22,009 bases of DNA from CBFGTA01 sp965651595 (GTDB taxonomy: Bacteria; Actinomycetota; Actinomycetes; S36-B12; UBA10799). Made by a program: the position numbers and the translations under genes. Below the pieces are notes generated by a model that had not been told where the DNA came from, ran no database searches, and was given only the letters and a program-made list of their open reading frames with translations. Shown piece by piece: positions 15,649 to 22,009 of the stretch (the first letter of the stretch is position 1; each line of letters begins with the position of its first letter). Location of the stretch: assembly GCA_965651595.1 (NCBI GenBank), contig CBFGTA010000023.1, positions 1 through 22,009 of the forward strand, written 5' to 3'.

Positions 15649-15775
15649 AAAGACTGTGAGACATGCCGACCTAGCGTGTGGACGGAGCGGGGGACACCCT
15701 GGGGATCACGATCTTTCCAGTCTACCTGAAAGGGTTGTTCACCAGGGAAAACATGTGTCCACCGGCTGTGCAGAA
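15621..15775. promoter_or_regulatory. Cluster of DnaA-box-like 9-mers
   Basis: One exact TTATCCACA-type box (TGTGGATAA, 15632-15640, minus orientation) is accompanied by degenerate boxes: TTACCCACC (15621), TGTGGAAAG (15644), TGTGGACGG (15677), TTGTTCACC (15735), GTGTCCACC (15755) and TGTGCAGAA (15767). Each degenerate box is about 7 of 9 against TTATCCACA or TTGTCCACA. Three of the seven lie wholly or partly in the palindrome arms. Binding by DnaA is inference. Confidence 0.35.
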
Positions 15776-15860
15776 GAAATAGTTGGCGGTAATTTCAACG
15801 AATGTCCGGGTGGGTTGACCGTTGTAGCGAGGGTGGGGATGAGAGTGCTTGTCTGCCACG

Positions 15861-16436
15861 TCATCCGAGCTCGACGGCGCGGGCCACGAGGTGCGACACC
15901 GTGGCATCCACGGGAGGCATCTGGCGTCGGTCGAACCAGCGAACTTGCGGCCCGTGTGGGTCGGAACCTGATGCAGCGGAACTGCTGTCTGGCGGCGGTT
16001 GGCCGATAGCAACGAACTGCACATCCCAGTGGAACCCGGCACAAGAAAATTCTGGTGTGAGGCGGTAGCGCCGCAAGCCAACGACCGGGACGGCGATCTC
16101 GACCTCGTCAAGGTGGGCTTCCTCGCGAACTTCGCGTTCGGCCGCTGCACGCACCGACACGTCGGTGGGTTCCACGTGGCCGCCGAGCTGGAACCAGGCG
16201 CTGGCGCGGGGATGAAACGTCAGACAGACCTGTTGGTGGTCAGGACTCATGAGAACCGCGCTGGCAGTCACATGCGCAGGCTGGCACTCGCGGGAGAGGG
16301 CATCCGGATGGCGCGAGGCGAACTCGCCGAAGGCGTCGACCAGCCCGGGGTCGAGCAAGGACGACTGCCGAAGCTGCGCGAGCAGGAAGTTGAGGCGCCT
16401 ATCGCTAGGGGTGGTCACCACGGTTGGACTCGCCAT
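15861..16436 (-). CDS. Nudix hydrolase
   Basis: This is a 191-residue protein if ATG 16436 is used. The Nudix box runs from about residue 85 to 109 (GGHVEP, then AAAEREVREEAHL), with the REVxEE core complete; the usual Gly after EE is His (EEAHL). Nudix enzymes hydrolyse nucleoside diphosphates linked to another moiety, using Mg2+ held by the REVxEE glutamates. The GGHVEPxD style of box is common in actinobacterial Nudix proteins of unknown substrate. The chosen start overlaps the 3' end of the metalloprotease gene by 32 bases. Without an obvious Shine-Dalgarno, a GTG at 16421 or 16418 is equally possible; either way translation is probably coupled to the upstream gene. Confidence 0.8.
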   Translation of the reverse strand: MASPTVVTTPSDRRLNFLLAQLRQSSLLDPGLVDAFGEFASRHPDALSRECQPAHVTASAVLMSPDHQQVCLTFHPRASAWFQLGGHVEPTDVSVRAAAEREVREEAHLDEVEIAVPVVGLRRYRLTPEFSCAGFHWDVQFVAIGQPPPDSSSAASGSDPHGPQVRWFDRRQMPPVDATVSHLVARAVELG

Positions 16437-17895
16437 CGTCTGGCTCGGTCGAGCCGTCACCGTCGCCGGGAACTTCGATCTGGCCGCCATCGGCCGCCGT
16501 GGCCGTATCGGGAGAATCTTGGCTCGCCTCGAAGGCCTCGAGAGCTTCCATGCTGATAGATCCTGTGTTGCCGAGGACAAAACCGTCGACGTCTTCGAGA
16601 TCCTCAGCGGTCGGCAGCAGGTCCGGATGGTTCCACAGCGCGTCCCGGGCGGCCGCGGACTGGCCGGTCCGCAGCCGCTGCCAGAGTTCAGCGGCCTCGC
16701 GCAACTTGCGCGGACGCATCTCCAGCCCGACCAGGTTCGCGAACGTCTTCTCGGCTGGCCCGCCGCTGGCCCGCCGTCGGCGCAAGGACTCCTGCAATTG
16801 CGGGAAGCTCGGCAGCTTGTCGCCCACAGCCGCGGCCGTCACATCGTCGACCCAACCCTCGATGAGGGCCAACAGGGTCTCAAGACGCACCAGGGCTGCC
16901 TTCTGCTCTTCGGTGTCGTGCGGCTCGAATACGCCAGAACTCAAGACCTCTTGGATTGCCTGCGGGTTGTTGATGTCTACGTCGCGCATGGCCTCTTCGA
17001 TGCGAGCCGTGTCGATGCGAATCCCGCGAGCGTAGGCTTCGACGGAAGCCGCCACCCGCGAGCGCAGCCATGACACATGCGCGAATAGTCGCTGGTGGGC
17101 TGCCTCACGCACTGCCAGGAAGATGAGGACGTCGCGGTCGGGCAGTTCAAGGCCTTGGGAGTATTCCTTCACATTGGCGGGCAGCAAAGCCGCACTCCCG
17201 GCCGGGGCGAGCGGAATGCCGATGTCGGTGGCTGAGACGACTTCCTGGGCGAGCGCGGCCAGGCCTTGCCCCAGTTGGGCACCGAACATCGACGAACTCA
17301 TCGCCTTGGCCATCCCCATCAATGGTTCCAGCATGCTGGCGAGTTCGGGCGGTACTGAGTCGCCGAGTTCAGACAGTCCCGGAAGCCCGGGCATTCCGGG
17401 CAGCACCCCCGGCGAACTGCCGTCGGTGCCGGGGGCCATGACGGTCTGCAAGTGCTCGGCCACTGGTGCCACGATGTCTTTCCACGCCGGGAGCGTATTT
17501 TCGATCCACTCCGCCCGCGACCACGCGTGTGCAGTCCCGCCAGCGGCCGGAAAGTCGGTGGCCGGATCTAGCCAGATGTCGGCCAGTTCCAAGGCGTCGT
17601 GAACTGCGCGTTCTTCCGACGCTGAAGTGGACTTGTCACCTTGCTGGGCGACGGCTTGACGCGCAACCGTTGCGGCCAGTTCCCAGTTGACAGGGCCGTC
17701 GACGGCGCCGCCCGACTGCAACATGCTGCCGAGTTGCTGGAGGGCAGAGCCCAAACTGGCCATGTCGAATCCTCCGGGCCCACCGAACCCGCCGAGACCT
17801 CCCGGCCCCCCGAAGCCTGGAGGCATGCCGGAGGGGGGCTGGTTCGAGTCGTCATCGTCCGAGTTGCTGGTAAATCCAAAGCCATCCGATGCCAT
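16405..17895 (-). CDS. Zinc-dependent metalloprotease-like protein of the REAAH (DUF2342/Rv3195) family
   Basis: This is a 496-residue protein. After an acidic, Gly/Pro-rich N-terminus (about 1-45) comes a helical domain. Then REAAHQRLFAHVSWL (263-277) appears, where REAAH takes the place of the HExxH motif, and ALIEGWVDDV (343-352), a conserved element that may provide a further acidic ligand. The family is annotated as putative zinc-dependent metalloprotease or hydrolase, and some members are associated with coenzyme F420 gene sets; activity is not proven to my knowledge. Its C-terminal tail (about 460-496) is acidic and low-complexity. ATG 17895 lacks a Shine-Dalgarno but has TAGTTT 7 bases upstream. 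No signal peptide is evident, so it is likely cytoplasmic. It is divergent from the small membrane protein and PDZ/Lon pair and upstream of the Nudix gene. Confidence 0.85.
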   Translation of the reverse strand: MASDGFGFTSNSDDDDSNQPPSGMPPGFGGPGGLGGFGGPGGFDMASLGSALQQLGSMLQSGGAVDGPVNWELAATVARQAVAQQGDKSTSASEERAVHDALELADIWLDPATDFPAAGGTAHAWSRAEWIENTLPAWKDIVAPVAEHLQTVMAPGTDGSSPGVLPGMPGLPGLSELGDSVPPELASMLEPLMGMAKAMSSSMFGAQLGQGLAALAQEVVSATDIGIPLAPAGSAALLPANVKEYSQGLELPDRDVLIFLAVREAAHQRLFAHVSWLRSRVAASVEAYARGIRIDTARIEEAMRDVDINNPQAIQEVLSSGVFEPHDTEEQKAALVRLETLLALIEGWVDDVTAAAVGDKLPSFPQLQESLRRRRASGGPAEKTFANLVGLEMRPRKLREAAELWQRLRTGQSAAARDALWNHPDLLPTAEDLEDVDGFVLGNTGSISMEALEAFEASQDSPDTATAADGGQIEVPGDGDGSTEPDDGESNRGDHP

Positions 17896-17908
17896 GGGCA
17901 CCAAACTA
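17896..17908 (-). promoter_or_regulatory. Putative leaderless -10 element for the REAAH metalloprotease gene
   Basis: On the minus strand TAGTTT (17908-17903) is followed by 7 bases and then the ATG at 17895. There is no ribosome-binding site in between, which fits a leaderless transcript. Confidence 0.4.
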
Positions 17909-18078
17909 CTGCCCCGGCCAGGCCCTGACCACCGCCAATTGTGCAGTTTCGCCGACAGCGCAGACCCATGTCGCACCGCTTCGTGGTAGCCGGTTCGGAT
18001 TGATCGCGGCCACGGAGGCCAGCGAACGCGCTTGAGAACCCGGACCAGGCAATCGCTGAGGCAGGGGGATTCACCGGG

Positions 18079-18090
18079 TAGGCTCGGCGC
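18079..18090 (+). promoter_or_regulatory. Putative leaderless -10 element for the 62-residue membrane protein gene
   Basis: TAGGCT (18079-18084) is followed by exactly 6 bases and then ATG 18091. No Shine-Dalgarno is visible. No strong -35 is seen. Confidence 0.4.
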
Positions 18091-18279
18091 ATGCTCGTCC
18101 TGTTGTGGTGGCTGCCGGTGATCGTCGCGACGTGCGTCGCGATCGTTGTGGTGCGGCGCCGGGCCGAAGCGGCACAGGACCGCGACCCGGGCCACCTGAC
18201 AGACGAGGAACTTCGTCGGATCCGCCAAGCCCTGCGGCGGCCAGCTCGCACATCTACCCAATCCGAGCACAGCGAGTGA
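18091..18279 (+). CDS. Small single-pass membrane protein, 62 residues
   Basis: The N-terminal hydrophobic segment (about residues 2-21, LVLLWWLPVIVATCVAIVVV) is followed by VRRR and a charged cytoplasmic tail with HLTDEELRRIRQALRRP. Positive residues after the helix predict an N-out, C-in orientation. I do not recognise a family. Reasons to believe it is real: a leaderless-type -10 exactly upstream of its ATG, and a stop that overlaps the GTG of the PDZ/Lon gene by 3 bases (GTGA). That arrangement implies coupling, so the protein may act with or regulate the protease. Confidence 0.6.
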   Translation: MLVLLWWLPVIVATCVAIVVVRRRAEAAQDRDPGHLTDEELRRIRQALRRPARTSTQSEHSE

Positions 18280-19442
18280 GCGGACCAGAAGGGGCTGACA
18301 ATCAGGCACAATCTGGTTCCGATTCGGCCGTGGGACGGGGCGCCTGGTCCATTCCGGACTCGTTGATCGAGCGCCATAGGCGGCGGTTCGCATTCACCGT
18401 CAGCGTGGTCCTCACCATCGTCATGGTTGCGGCCTTCACGACTTTGCCGGTGCCGTTTGTGAAGTTTTCTCCCGGCCCGCTGTACAACGTGCTCGGCAAC
18501 GTCGGCGAGCAAGACGCCATCGACATCAGCGGTCGCCGAGTGTTCGCCACCACGGGAGACCTGGACCTACTCACGGTGACGGAGCGGGGCGGGCCGATCG
18601 GACAACTCACCGTGCCGGAACTCGTGGCAGGGGCGGGTGCCCGCGACGACGAGGTAGTGCTGGAGTCGTCCGTGTACCCGCCCGGAACGTCCCGGGACGA
18701 AGTGTTGCAGCGGTCTTCGGGAATGTTCTCGGCCTCAGAGGCTGCTGCCGTCGCCGCAGCCATGCAATATCTGGACATTCCCGTCGAAGCATCTGTGGTG
18801 GTGGACTTCGTGGTGCCCGAATCCCCGTCGGAGGGTGTTCTGCAGCCGGGCGATCAGATCGTCACGATTGACGGGCAGCCGGTTGCCGACGCCGAGGACG
18901 TTCCGCAACTCGTCCGTGGACTCGCCCCCGGAGACACTATTCCGGTCCAGATTGTGCGCGGAGACACGGAAGAAACAGTTGAGCTCACGCTGGGCTCGAA
19001 TCCGAGGGACCCTAGTGTGCCGTTCATGGGTATTCAAGTTCGAGTCGAAGTTGAACCACCCTTTTCCATCACCTTCAACCTGCAAGGAATTGGGGGGCCG
19101 AGCGCTGGACTGGTGCTGGCGCTCGGGATCATCGACAAGCTCACGCCGGACAACATCACCCACGGCAAGAAGGTAGCCGTGACGGGAACGGTAGCACGAT
19201 CAGGTGCCGTAGGAGCAATCGGCGGCCTCCCCCAGAAGATCGCTTCATCCCGAGACGCGGGAGTGGAGCTGCTGGTGTTCCCCGAAGCTAACTGCCCCGA
19301 GGTGGCGTTCGCCAACCCTGACGGGCTCGCAATGGCGCCCGTCAGCAACCTTCGCCAGGCCGTGCGCATCATCGATTCGTTTACTGCTGGCGAACGGACT
19401 GTCGAGTCTCTACCGACCTGCCCGGGTGCTGACCAGTCCTGA
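18276..19442 (+). CDS. Membrane-anchored PDZ/Lon-like (S16, YlbL-type) serine protease
   Basis: This is a 388-residue protein: a short basic cytoplasmic N-terminus, one membrane helix (about 39-58) and an extracytoplasmic body. A PDZ domain (about 183-240, with EGVLQPGDQIVTIDGQPV) precedes a Lon-type proteolytic domain. The Ser-Lys dyad is visible as S276 in GGPSAG and K321 in IGGLPQK, spaced 45 residues apart, close to the 43 of E. coli Lon (S679, K722). Unlike Lon there is no AAA+ ATPase. YlbL-type proteins are thought to degrade regulators at the membrane, for example a division inhibitor in Bacillus; here the substrate is unknown. The GTG at 18276 was chosen for its overlap with the previous stop. 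M. tuberculosis Rv3194c is the positional equivalent. It converges with the PPA1309-family gene. Confidence 0.88.
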   Translation: MSGPEGADNQAQSGSDSAVGRGAWSIPDSLIERHRRRFAFTVSVVLTIVMVAAFTTLPVPFVKFSPGPLYNVLGNVGEQDAIDISGRRVFATTGDLDLLTVTERGGPIGQLTVPELVAGAGARDDEVVLESSVYPPGTSRDEVLQRSSGMFSASEAAAVAAAMQYLDIPVEASVVVDFVVPESPSEGVLQPGDQIVTIDGQPVADAEDVPQLVRGLAPGDTIPVQIVRGDTEETVELTLGSNPRDPSVPFMGIQVRVEVEPPFSITFNLQGIGGPSAGLVLALGIIDKLTPDNITHGKKVAVTGTVARSGAVGAIGGLPQKIASSRDAGVELLVFPEANCPEVAFANPDGLAMAPVSNLRQAVRIIDSFTAGERTVESLPTCPGADQS

Positions 19443-19463
19443 CCGACTGCGGGTCGGGTTCTT
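19443..19463 (+). terminator. Weak hairpin after the PDZ/Lon gene
   Basis: CCGAC (19443-19447) and GTCGG (19453-19457) can pair immediately after the stop codon and are followed by GTTCTT. The stem is short, and it sits in a 97-base convergent gap where a terminator is expected. Confidence 0.3.
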
Positions 19464-19539
19464 GCTGGGGCCGGCAACGGAGGTGCGAGGCATCCGGCGG
19501 AGGCAGCCAGCGTCAAAGTGCTCCCAGGTGCACCGGCTC

Positions 19540-20136
19540 TCAGGAGTCGGCGAAAGTCGCGAGCAGGCCAGCGGCCAGAGCGGGGACGAGGTTGTCGCCG
19601 ACGAGAACGTCGTCGCCGTCGCCAGGGCGCTTGGCAGAATCGGCGGATTGCTCGGCCCCGGCCATCGCACGCACCCGGAGCGCGCTCATGCGTTCCCCGG
19701 TTCGGAGCACCGCCACGGTCATGCGGACTTCGCGACGCTCAGGGTGCTGGGTGGCGGCAGCCAGCATCTCAGCCTCAGTAGCTCCAGCTGATACGTCGAG
19801 CTCGGCTTCCGGCGACAGGATGAACCGCTCAACGGACAAGGCGGCCCCCGCGACGGTGGGTGGCCAAGCAATGTGTGCGAGAGCTTCGTCGAGGGGAGCG
19901 GCTTCGTCGTCCCACTCCTGCTCGATAGGAATCAGACCCGCTTCAACCGTTCCCGTCGCGTCGGCTTCAACGACTCCCTGCTGGTGCAGTTGCTGCCAGA
20001 GGGCTGGTTCGCGCGCCGCGAGTTCGCGCCCTCGGGCCAGCGCGAACAGCCGGGTCGGCTGGTCCCATCCGGAAGAAGCTACATGTGATTCGACTTCACG
20101 CACGACCTTCACCAGGTCGGCGATGGGGTCAGACAT
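19540..20136 (-). CDS. PPA1309-family conserved actinobacterial protein of unknown function
   Basis: This is a 198-residue acidic, Ala-rich protein with no membrane segment or signal peptide. Recognisable family features are the N-terminal region WDQPTRLFALARGRELAARE, the central IEQEWDD and LAHIAWPPTVAGAA, and the Arg-rich strand RREVRMTVAVLRTGERMSAL near the C-terminus. The family is confined to Actinomycetota and sits beside the PDZ/Lon and UPF0182 genes; no biochemical role is known to me. ATG 20136 has AAGGAGG 5 bases upstream, one of the strongest ribosome-binding sites in the window, in contrast to its leaderless neighbours. The upstream region carries a CRP-like palindrome and a 10-bp tandem repeat. 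Confidence 0.8.
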   Translation of the reverse strand: MSDPIADLVKVVREVESHVASSGWDQPTRLFALARGRELAAREPALWQQLHQQGVVEADATGTVEAGLIPIEQEWDDEAAPLDEALAHIAWPPTVAGAALSVERFILSPEAELDVSAGATEAEMLAAATQHPERREVRMTVAVLRTGERMSALRVRAMAGAEQSADSAKRPGDGDDVLVGDNLVPALAAGLLATFADS

Positions 20137-20166
20137 CGGCTCCTCCTTGCCGGTCAGGGTCAACAA

Positions 20167-20180
20167 GTGACCACATTCAC
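20167..20180. promoter_or_regulatory. CRP-like palindrome GTGA-N6-TCAC upstream of the PPA1309-family gene
   Basis: GTGA (20167-20170), six bases, then TCAC (20177-20180) is the symmetric core of CRP/FNR-family sites (TGTGA-N6-TCACA). The outer bases are A and C, so the match is to the core only. It lies 31-44 bases upstream of the start codon, where a promoter would be. CCACATT also occurs twice at exactly 10-base spacing (20171, 20181). Confidence 0.35.
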
Positions 20181-20192
20181 CCACATTACTGG

Positions 20193-20212
20193 CCGGGCGG
20201 TTGCTGGCCCGG
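20193..20212. repeat. 6-bp inverted repeat in the PPA1309/UPF0182 divergent region
   Basis: CCGGGC (20193-20198) and GCCCGG (20207-20212) form a perfect 6-base inverted repeat around 8 bases, next to the CRP-like site. It may be part of the same regulatory region. The rest of the 257-base divergent gap shows nothing else I recognise apart from the -10 element before 20394. Confidence 0.3.
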
Positions 20213-20381
20213 AGGCGCCAGGACTCGGCCACCACCAGCCAGTTTCAAACGCGGGCCCCAGGACCAGCACAGCATGGTGCACGTTCGCCTTTTCTGCGCC
20301 AATGACCGCCAGCGTGCCCGTGGCGAGGCCAATTTTCGACGTGTCGTTGAGACCGTGTGCAGTCCGGACTCCGCGACCACG

Positions 20382-20393
20382 TAGGGTGAGAGT
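20382..20393 (+). promoter_or_regulatory. Putative leaderless -10 element for the UPF0182 gene
   Basis: TAGGGT (20382-20387) is followed by exactly 6 bases and then GTG 20394. This is the same arrangement as before the genes at 14605 and 18091. Confidence 0.4.
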
Positions 20394-22009
20394 GTGAGCT
20401 TCGGAACAACATCGCAAGGCGGACGGCCCACTGGACCAGCCCCCGGGTTGTCGCGACGAGGCAAGGTCGCCGCAATCACCGTCGGCATACTTTTCGTCCT
20501 CTTCATCATTCTCGTCATCTTCACTTCGTTCTACACGGACCTGTTGTGGTTCGACTCGATGGAGAAACGGTCGGTATTCACGACCCAGATCGGTACCCGC
20601 AGCCTGCTGTTCGTGATTTTCGGTGTGCTGATGACAGTCATCGTCGGGGTCAACCTGTGGCTCGCGTACAAGTTCCGGCCGCGAGACTTGCCCCGAAACC
20701 AGGAGCAACTGAGTCTGGACCGCTATCGCGAAGGCCTCGAACCGTTGCGACTCGGCCTTGGGGTAGCCGTTGCAGTAGTGCTCGGCCTCATCGCGGGCGT
20801 GTCGGCGCAATCGGAATGGCGCACCTGGGCGCTGTGGCGAAACCGGCAGGAATTCGGTGAGACAGATCCGTTCTTCAACCTCGATATCGGCTTCTTCGTC
20901 TTCAGCTATCCGTTCATCAGATTCCTGCTGGGCATGGCGTTCGCTGCAGTATTGCTCGGTCTTGTGGTCGCTCTGGTCGTGCACTATCTGTACGGCGGCA
21001 TCCGCATTCAGCCACCCGGTCCGCGCGTGTCAGCTGCCGCGCAGAGTCACCTGTCGGTGTTGTTGGCCGTCATCTGTGCGCTCAAAGCGGTTGCCTACTG
21101 GTTTGATCGTTACGGACTGGCACTCAAGAGCGAAAGCCTGGTTCAAGGTTTCACCGGGCTCAAGTACCGGGACATTCACGCCCAGTTGCCCGCCCTGCAA
21201 ATTCTCACGTTCGTTGCTGCGATCGTGGCCGTCTTGTTCCTCGTCAACGCTTTCCGTCGTTCCTGGTTTGTCGCCGGAGCAGGCCTCGGAACTCTCGTAG
21301 TGGCGGCGATCGTAATCGGTGGGATCTATCCGGCGGTCGTCCAACAGTTCCAGGTGCGCCCCTCGGAGTTGGTCCGCGAAGCTGAGTCCATCGAGAACAA
21401 CATTCAAGCCACTCGACAGGCCTACGACCTCGTTGATGTTGAAGTAATTGACTACAACGCCGCGCCTGAACCCAATCGTCAGGTGCTGCGCCAGCAGACC
21501 GGGACTCTTGACGCTGTGCGGATCGTGGATCCGGCGGTCGTTTCGCCCACATTCCGGGCCCTGCAGCAGATCCGAAGCTTCTATTCGTTCCCCGACGTGC
21601 TCGACGTCGATCGCTACATGATCGAGGGCACAGAACGCGGGGCCGTAGTCGCGACCCGTGAAGTTGATCTCAACGGCATCAATCCGAGCCAACGAAACTG
21701 GGCTAACGACCACCTCGTCTACACGCACGGCTACGGGTTCGTGGCGGCCTTCGACAACGCGAAACAAGCCAACGGCAACCCCGTGTGGATGGAGTCGGAT
21801 ATTCCACCGGAAGGCGCTCTCAACATTACTCAGCCGCGGGTCTATTTCGGCGAGTCTTCGCCCGAGTACTCGATCGTTGGCGCGGAAGAAGGCGCTGAAC
21901 CTCGCGAACTCGACTTCCCCGACGATTCGGCACCGTCGGGTCAGCGCAACAACACCTACGAAGGCACCGGTGGGGTCCCGATGGGTTCGGCGATCAATCG
22001 GCTCCTGTT
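20394..22009 (+). CDS. UPF0182-family large membrane protein, 3' truncated by the window edge
   Basis: The first 538 residues are present; family members are about 900-1000 residues, so nearly half is missing. After a short Gly/Pro-rich cytoplasmic N-terminus there are about seven membrane segments, the first being VAAITVGILFVLFIILVIFT (about 25-44), followed by YTDLLWFDSM. A soluble, probably extracytoplasmic region starts near residue 320. Family-typical segments are RNWANDHLVYTHGYGFVAA, QPRVYFGE, PEYSIVG and TYEGTGGVPMGSAINRL near the window end. The GTG start was chosen from the family-like N-terminus and the leaderless -10 element. The family is widespread in actinobacteria and cyanobacteria with no established function; M. 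tuberculosis Rv3193c is the positional match. It is divergent from the PPA1309-family gene. Confidence 0.9.
   Translation, partial: MSFGTTSQGGRPTGPAPGLSRRGKVAAITVGILFVLFIILVIFTSFYTDLLWFDSMEKRSVFTTQIGTRSLLFVIFGVLMTVIVGVNLWLAYKFRPRDLPRNQEQLSLDRYREGLEPLRLGLGVAVAVVLGLIAGVSAQSEWRTWALWRNRQEFGETDPFFNLDIGFFVFSYPFIRFLLGMAFAAVLLGLVVALVVHYLYGGIRIQPPGPRVSAAAQSHLSVLLAVICALKAVAYWFDRYGLALKSESLVQGFTGLKYRDIHAQLPALQILTFVAAIVAVLFLVNAFRRSWFVAGAGLGTLVVAAIVIGGIYPAVVQQFQVRPSELVREAESIENNIQATRQAYDLVDVEVIDYNAAPEPNRQVLRQQTGTLDAVRIVDPAVVSPTFRALQQIRSFYSFPDVLDVDRYMIEGTERGAVVATREVDLNGINPSQRNWANDHLVYTHGYGFVAAFDNAKQANGNPVWMESDIPPEGALNITQPRVYFGESSPEYSIVGAEEGAEPRELDFPDDSAPSGQRNNTYEGTGGVPMGSAINRLL

Larger units (their letters stand above)
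15445..15860. other. 416-base convergent intergenic region with two large inverted repeats and DnaA-box-like motifs
   Basis: This stretch lies between two convergent stop codons and has no ORF I trust. It holds a 19-base inverted repeat with a long loop (15492-15568), a 16-base near-perfect palindrome (15613-15648) and several DnaA-box-like 9-mers (15621-15775). The last 85 bases before the Nudix stop show nothing I recognise. No tRNA-like T-loop or other known RNA family was recognised. Confidence 0.6.

Noticed and set aside
15445..15860. tRNA or known structural RNA gene in the intergenic region
   Set aside because: No T-loop GGTTCGA-type motif, cloverleaf or other recognisable RNA signature; the only structures are the two inverted repeats.
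15656..16009. 117-residue plus-strand open frame entering the Nudix gene from the intergenic region
   Set aside because: Low-complexity composition, no convincing ribosome-binding site, and it runs antisense through the Nudix coding end.
16405..17895. Canonical HExxH zinc protease
   Set aside because: The motif reads REAAH, not HExxH, so classical gluzincin or metzincin chemistry cannot be claimed; only family membership is reported.

Overview
The window reads as chromosomal DNA of a high-GC actinomycete (Actinomycetota). Evidence for this is the mycobacterial-type AdnA/AdnB end-resection motor-nucleases, a mycoredoxin (which implies mycothiol), a UvrD2-type helicase, and a WhiB7-type Fe-S regulator with an AT-hook. 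The gene order also matches the M. tuberculosis Rv3202c to Rv3193c neighbourhood from memory: adnA-adnB ... mrx1, uvrD2, whiB7, ABC1 kinase, E1-like protein, REAAH metalloprotease, PDZ/Lon-like protease, UPF0182. I cannot place it to genus. I see no tRNA, rRNA, CRISPR, insertion sequence or phage gene; this is ancestral backbone with a few local substitutions.

Layout. (1) 1-5789, plus strand: 3' part of adnA and complete adnB with a 4-base stop/start overlap, closed by a convergent hairpin. (2) 5854-9418, minus strand: mycoredoxin, a GlyR/3-HIBADH-type oxidoreductase, a membrane acyltransferase and an endonuclease/exonuclease/phosphatase-fold protein. The last three occupy the place where mycobacteria have a channel gene and nudC. 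(3) 9553-12051, plus strand: uvrD2, divergent from mrx1, then whiB7 behind a 237-base leader with a 20-bp tandem repeat. (4) 12048-13436, minus strand: an ABC1/UbiB-type kinase that shares a CTAG stop with whiB7. (5) 13600-15444, plus strand: an E1-like/cyclodehydratase-type protein and a crotonase-fold protein that lacks both catalytic glutamates. (6) 15445-15860: a long convergent intergenic region with two large inverted repeats and a cluster of DnaA-box-like 9-mers. (7) 15861-17895, minus strand: a Nudix protein and a REAAH-type metalloprotease. (8) 18091-19442, plus strand: a 62-residue membrane protein coupled to a PDZ/Lon-like protease. (9) 19540-20136, minus strand: a PPA1309-family protein. 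(10) 20394 to the end, plus strand: the 5' part of a UPF0182 membrane protein.

Themes. The left half is genome maintenance and redox: double-strand-break resection (AdnAB), a UvrD2 helicase, mycoredoxin. The middle is antibiotic-stress regulation (WhiB7) beside an ABC1 kinase. The right half is an envelope/proteolysis-flavoured set whose physiological role is largely unknown. Several genes have no Shine-Dalgarno sequence but carry a TAnnnT hexamer exactly 6-7 bases before the start codon, the pattern expected of leaderless transcripts.

The best leads for something undescribed are the palindromic, DnaA-box-rich convergent region at 15.45-15.86 kb, the orphan E1-like protein next to an ABC1 kinase and an active-site-altered crotonase, and the UvrD2 that lacks its usual C-terminal tetracysteine and HRDC region. 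All function assignments come from reading motifs and remembered family features; no database search was possible.
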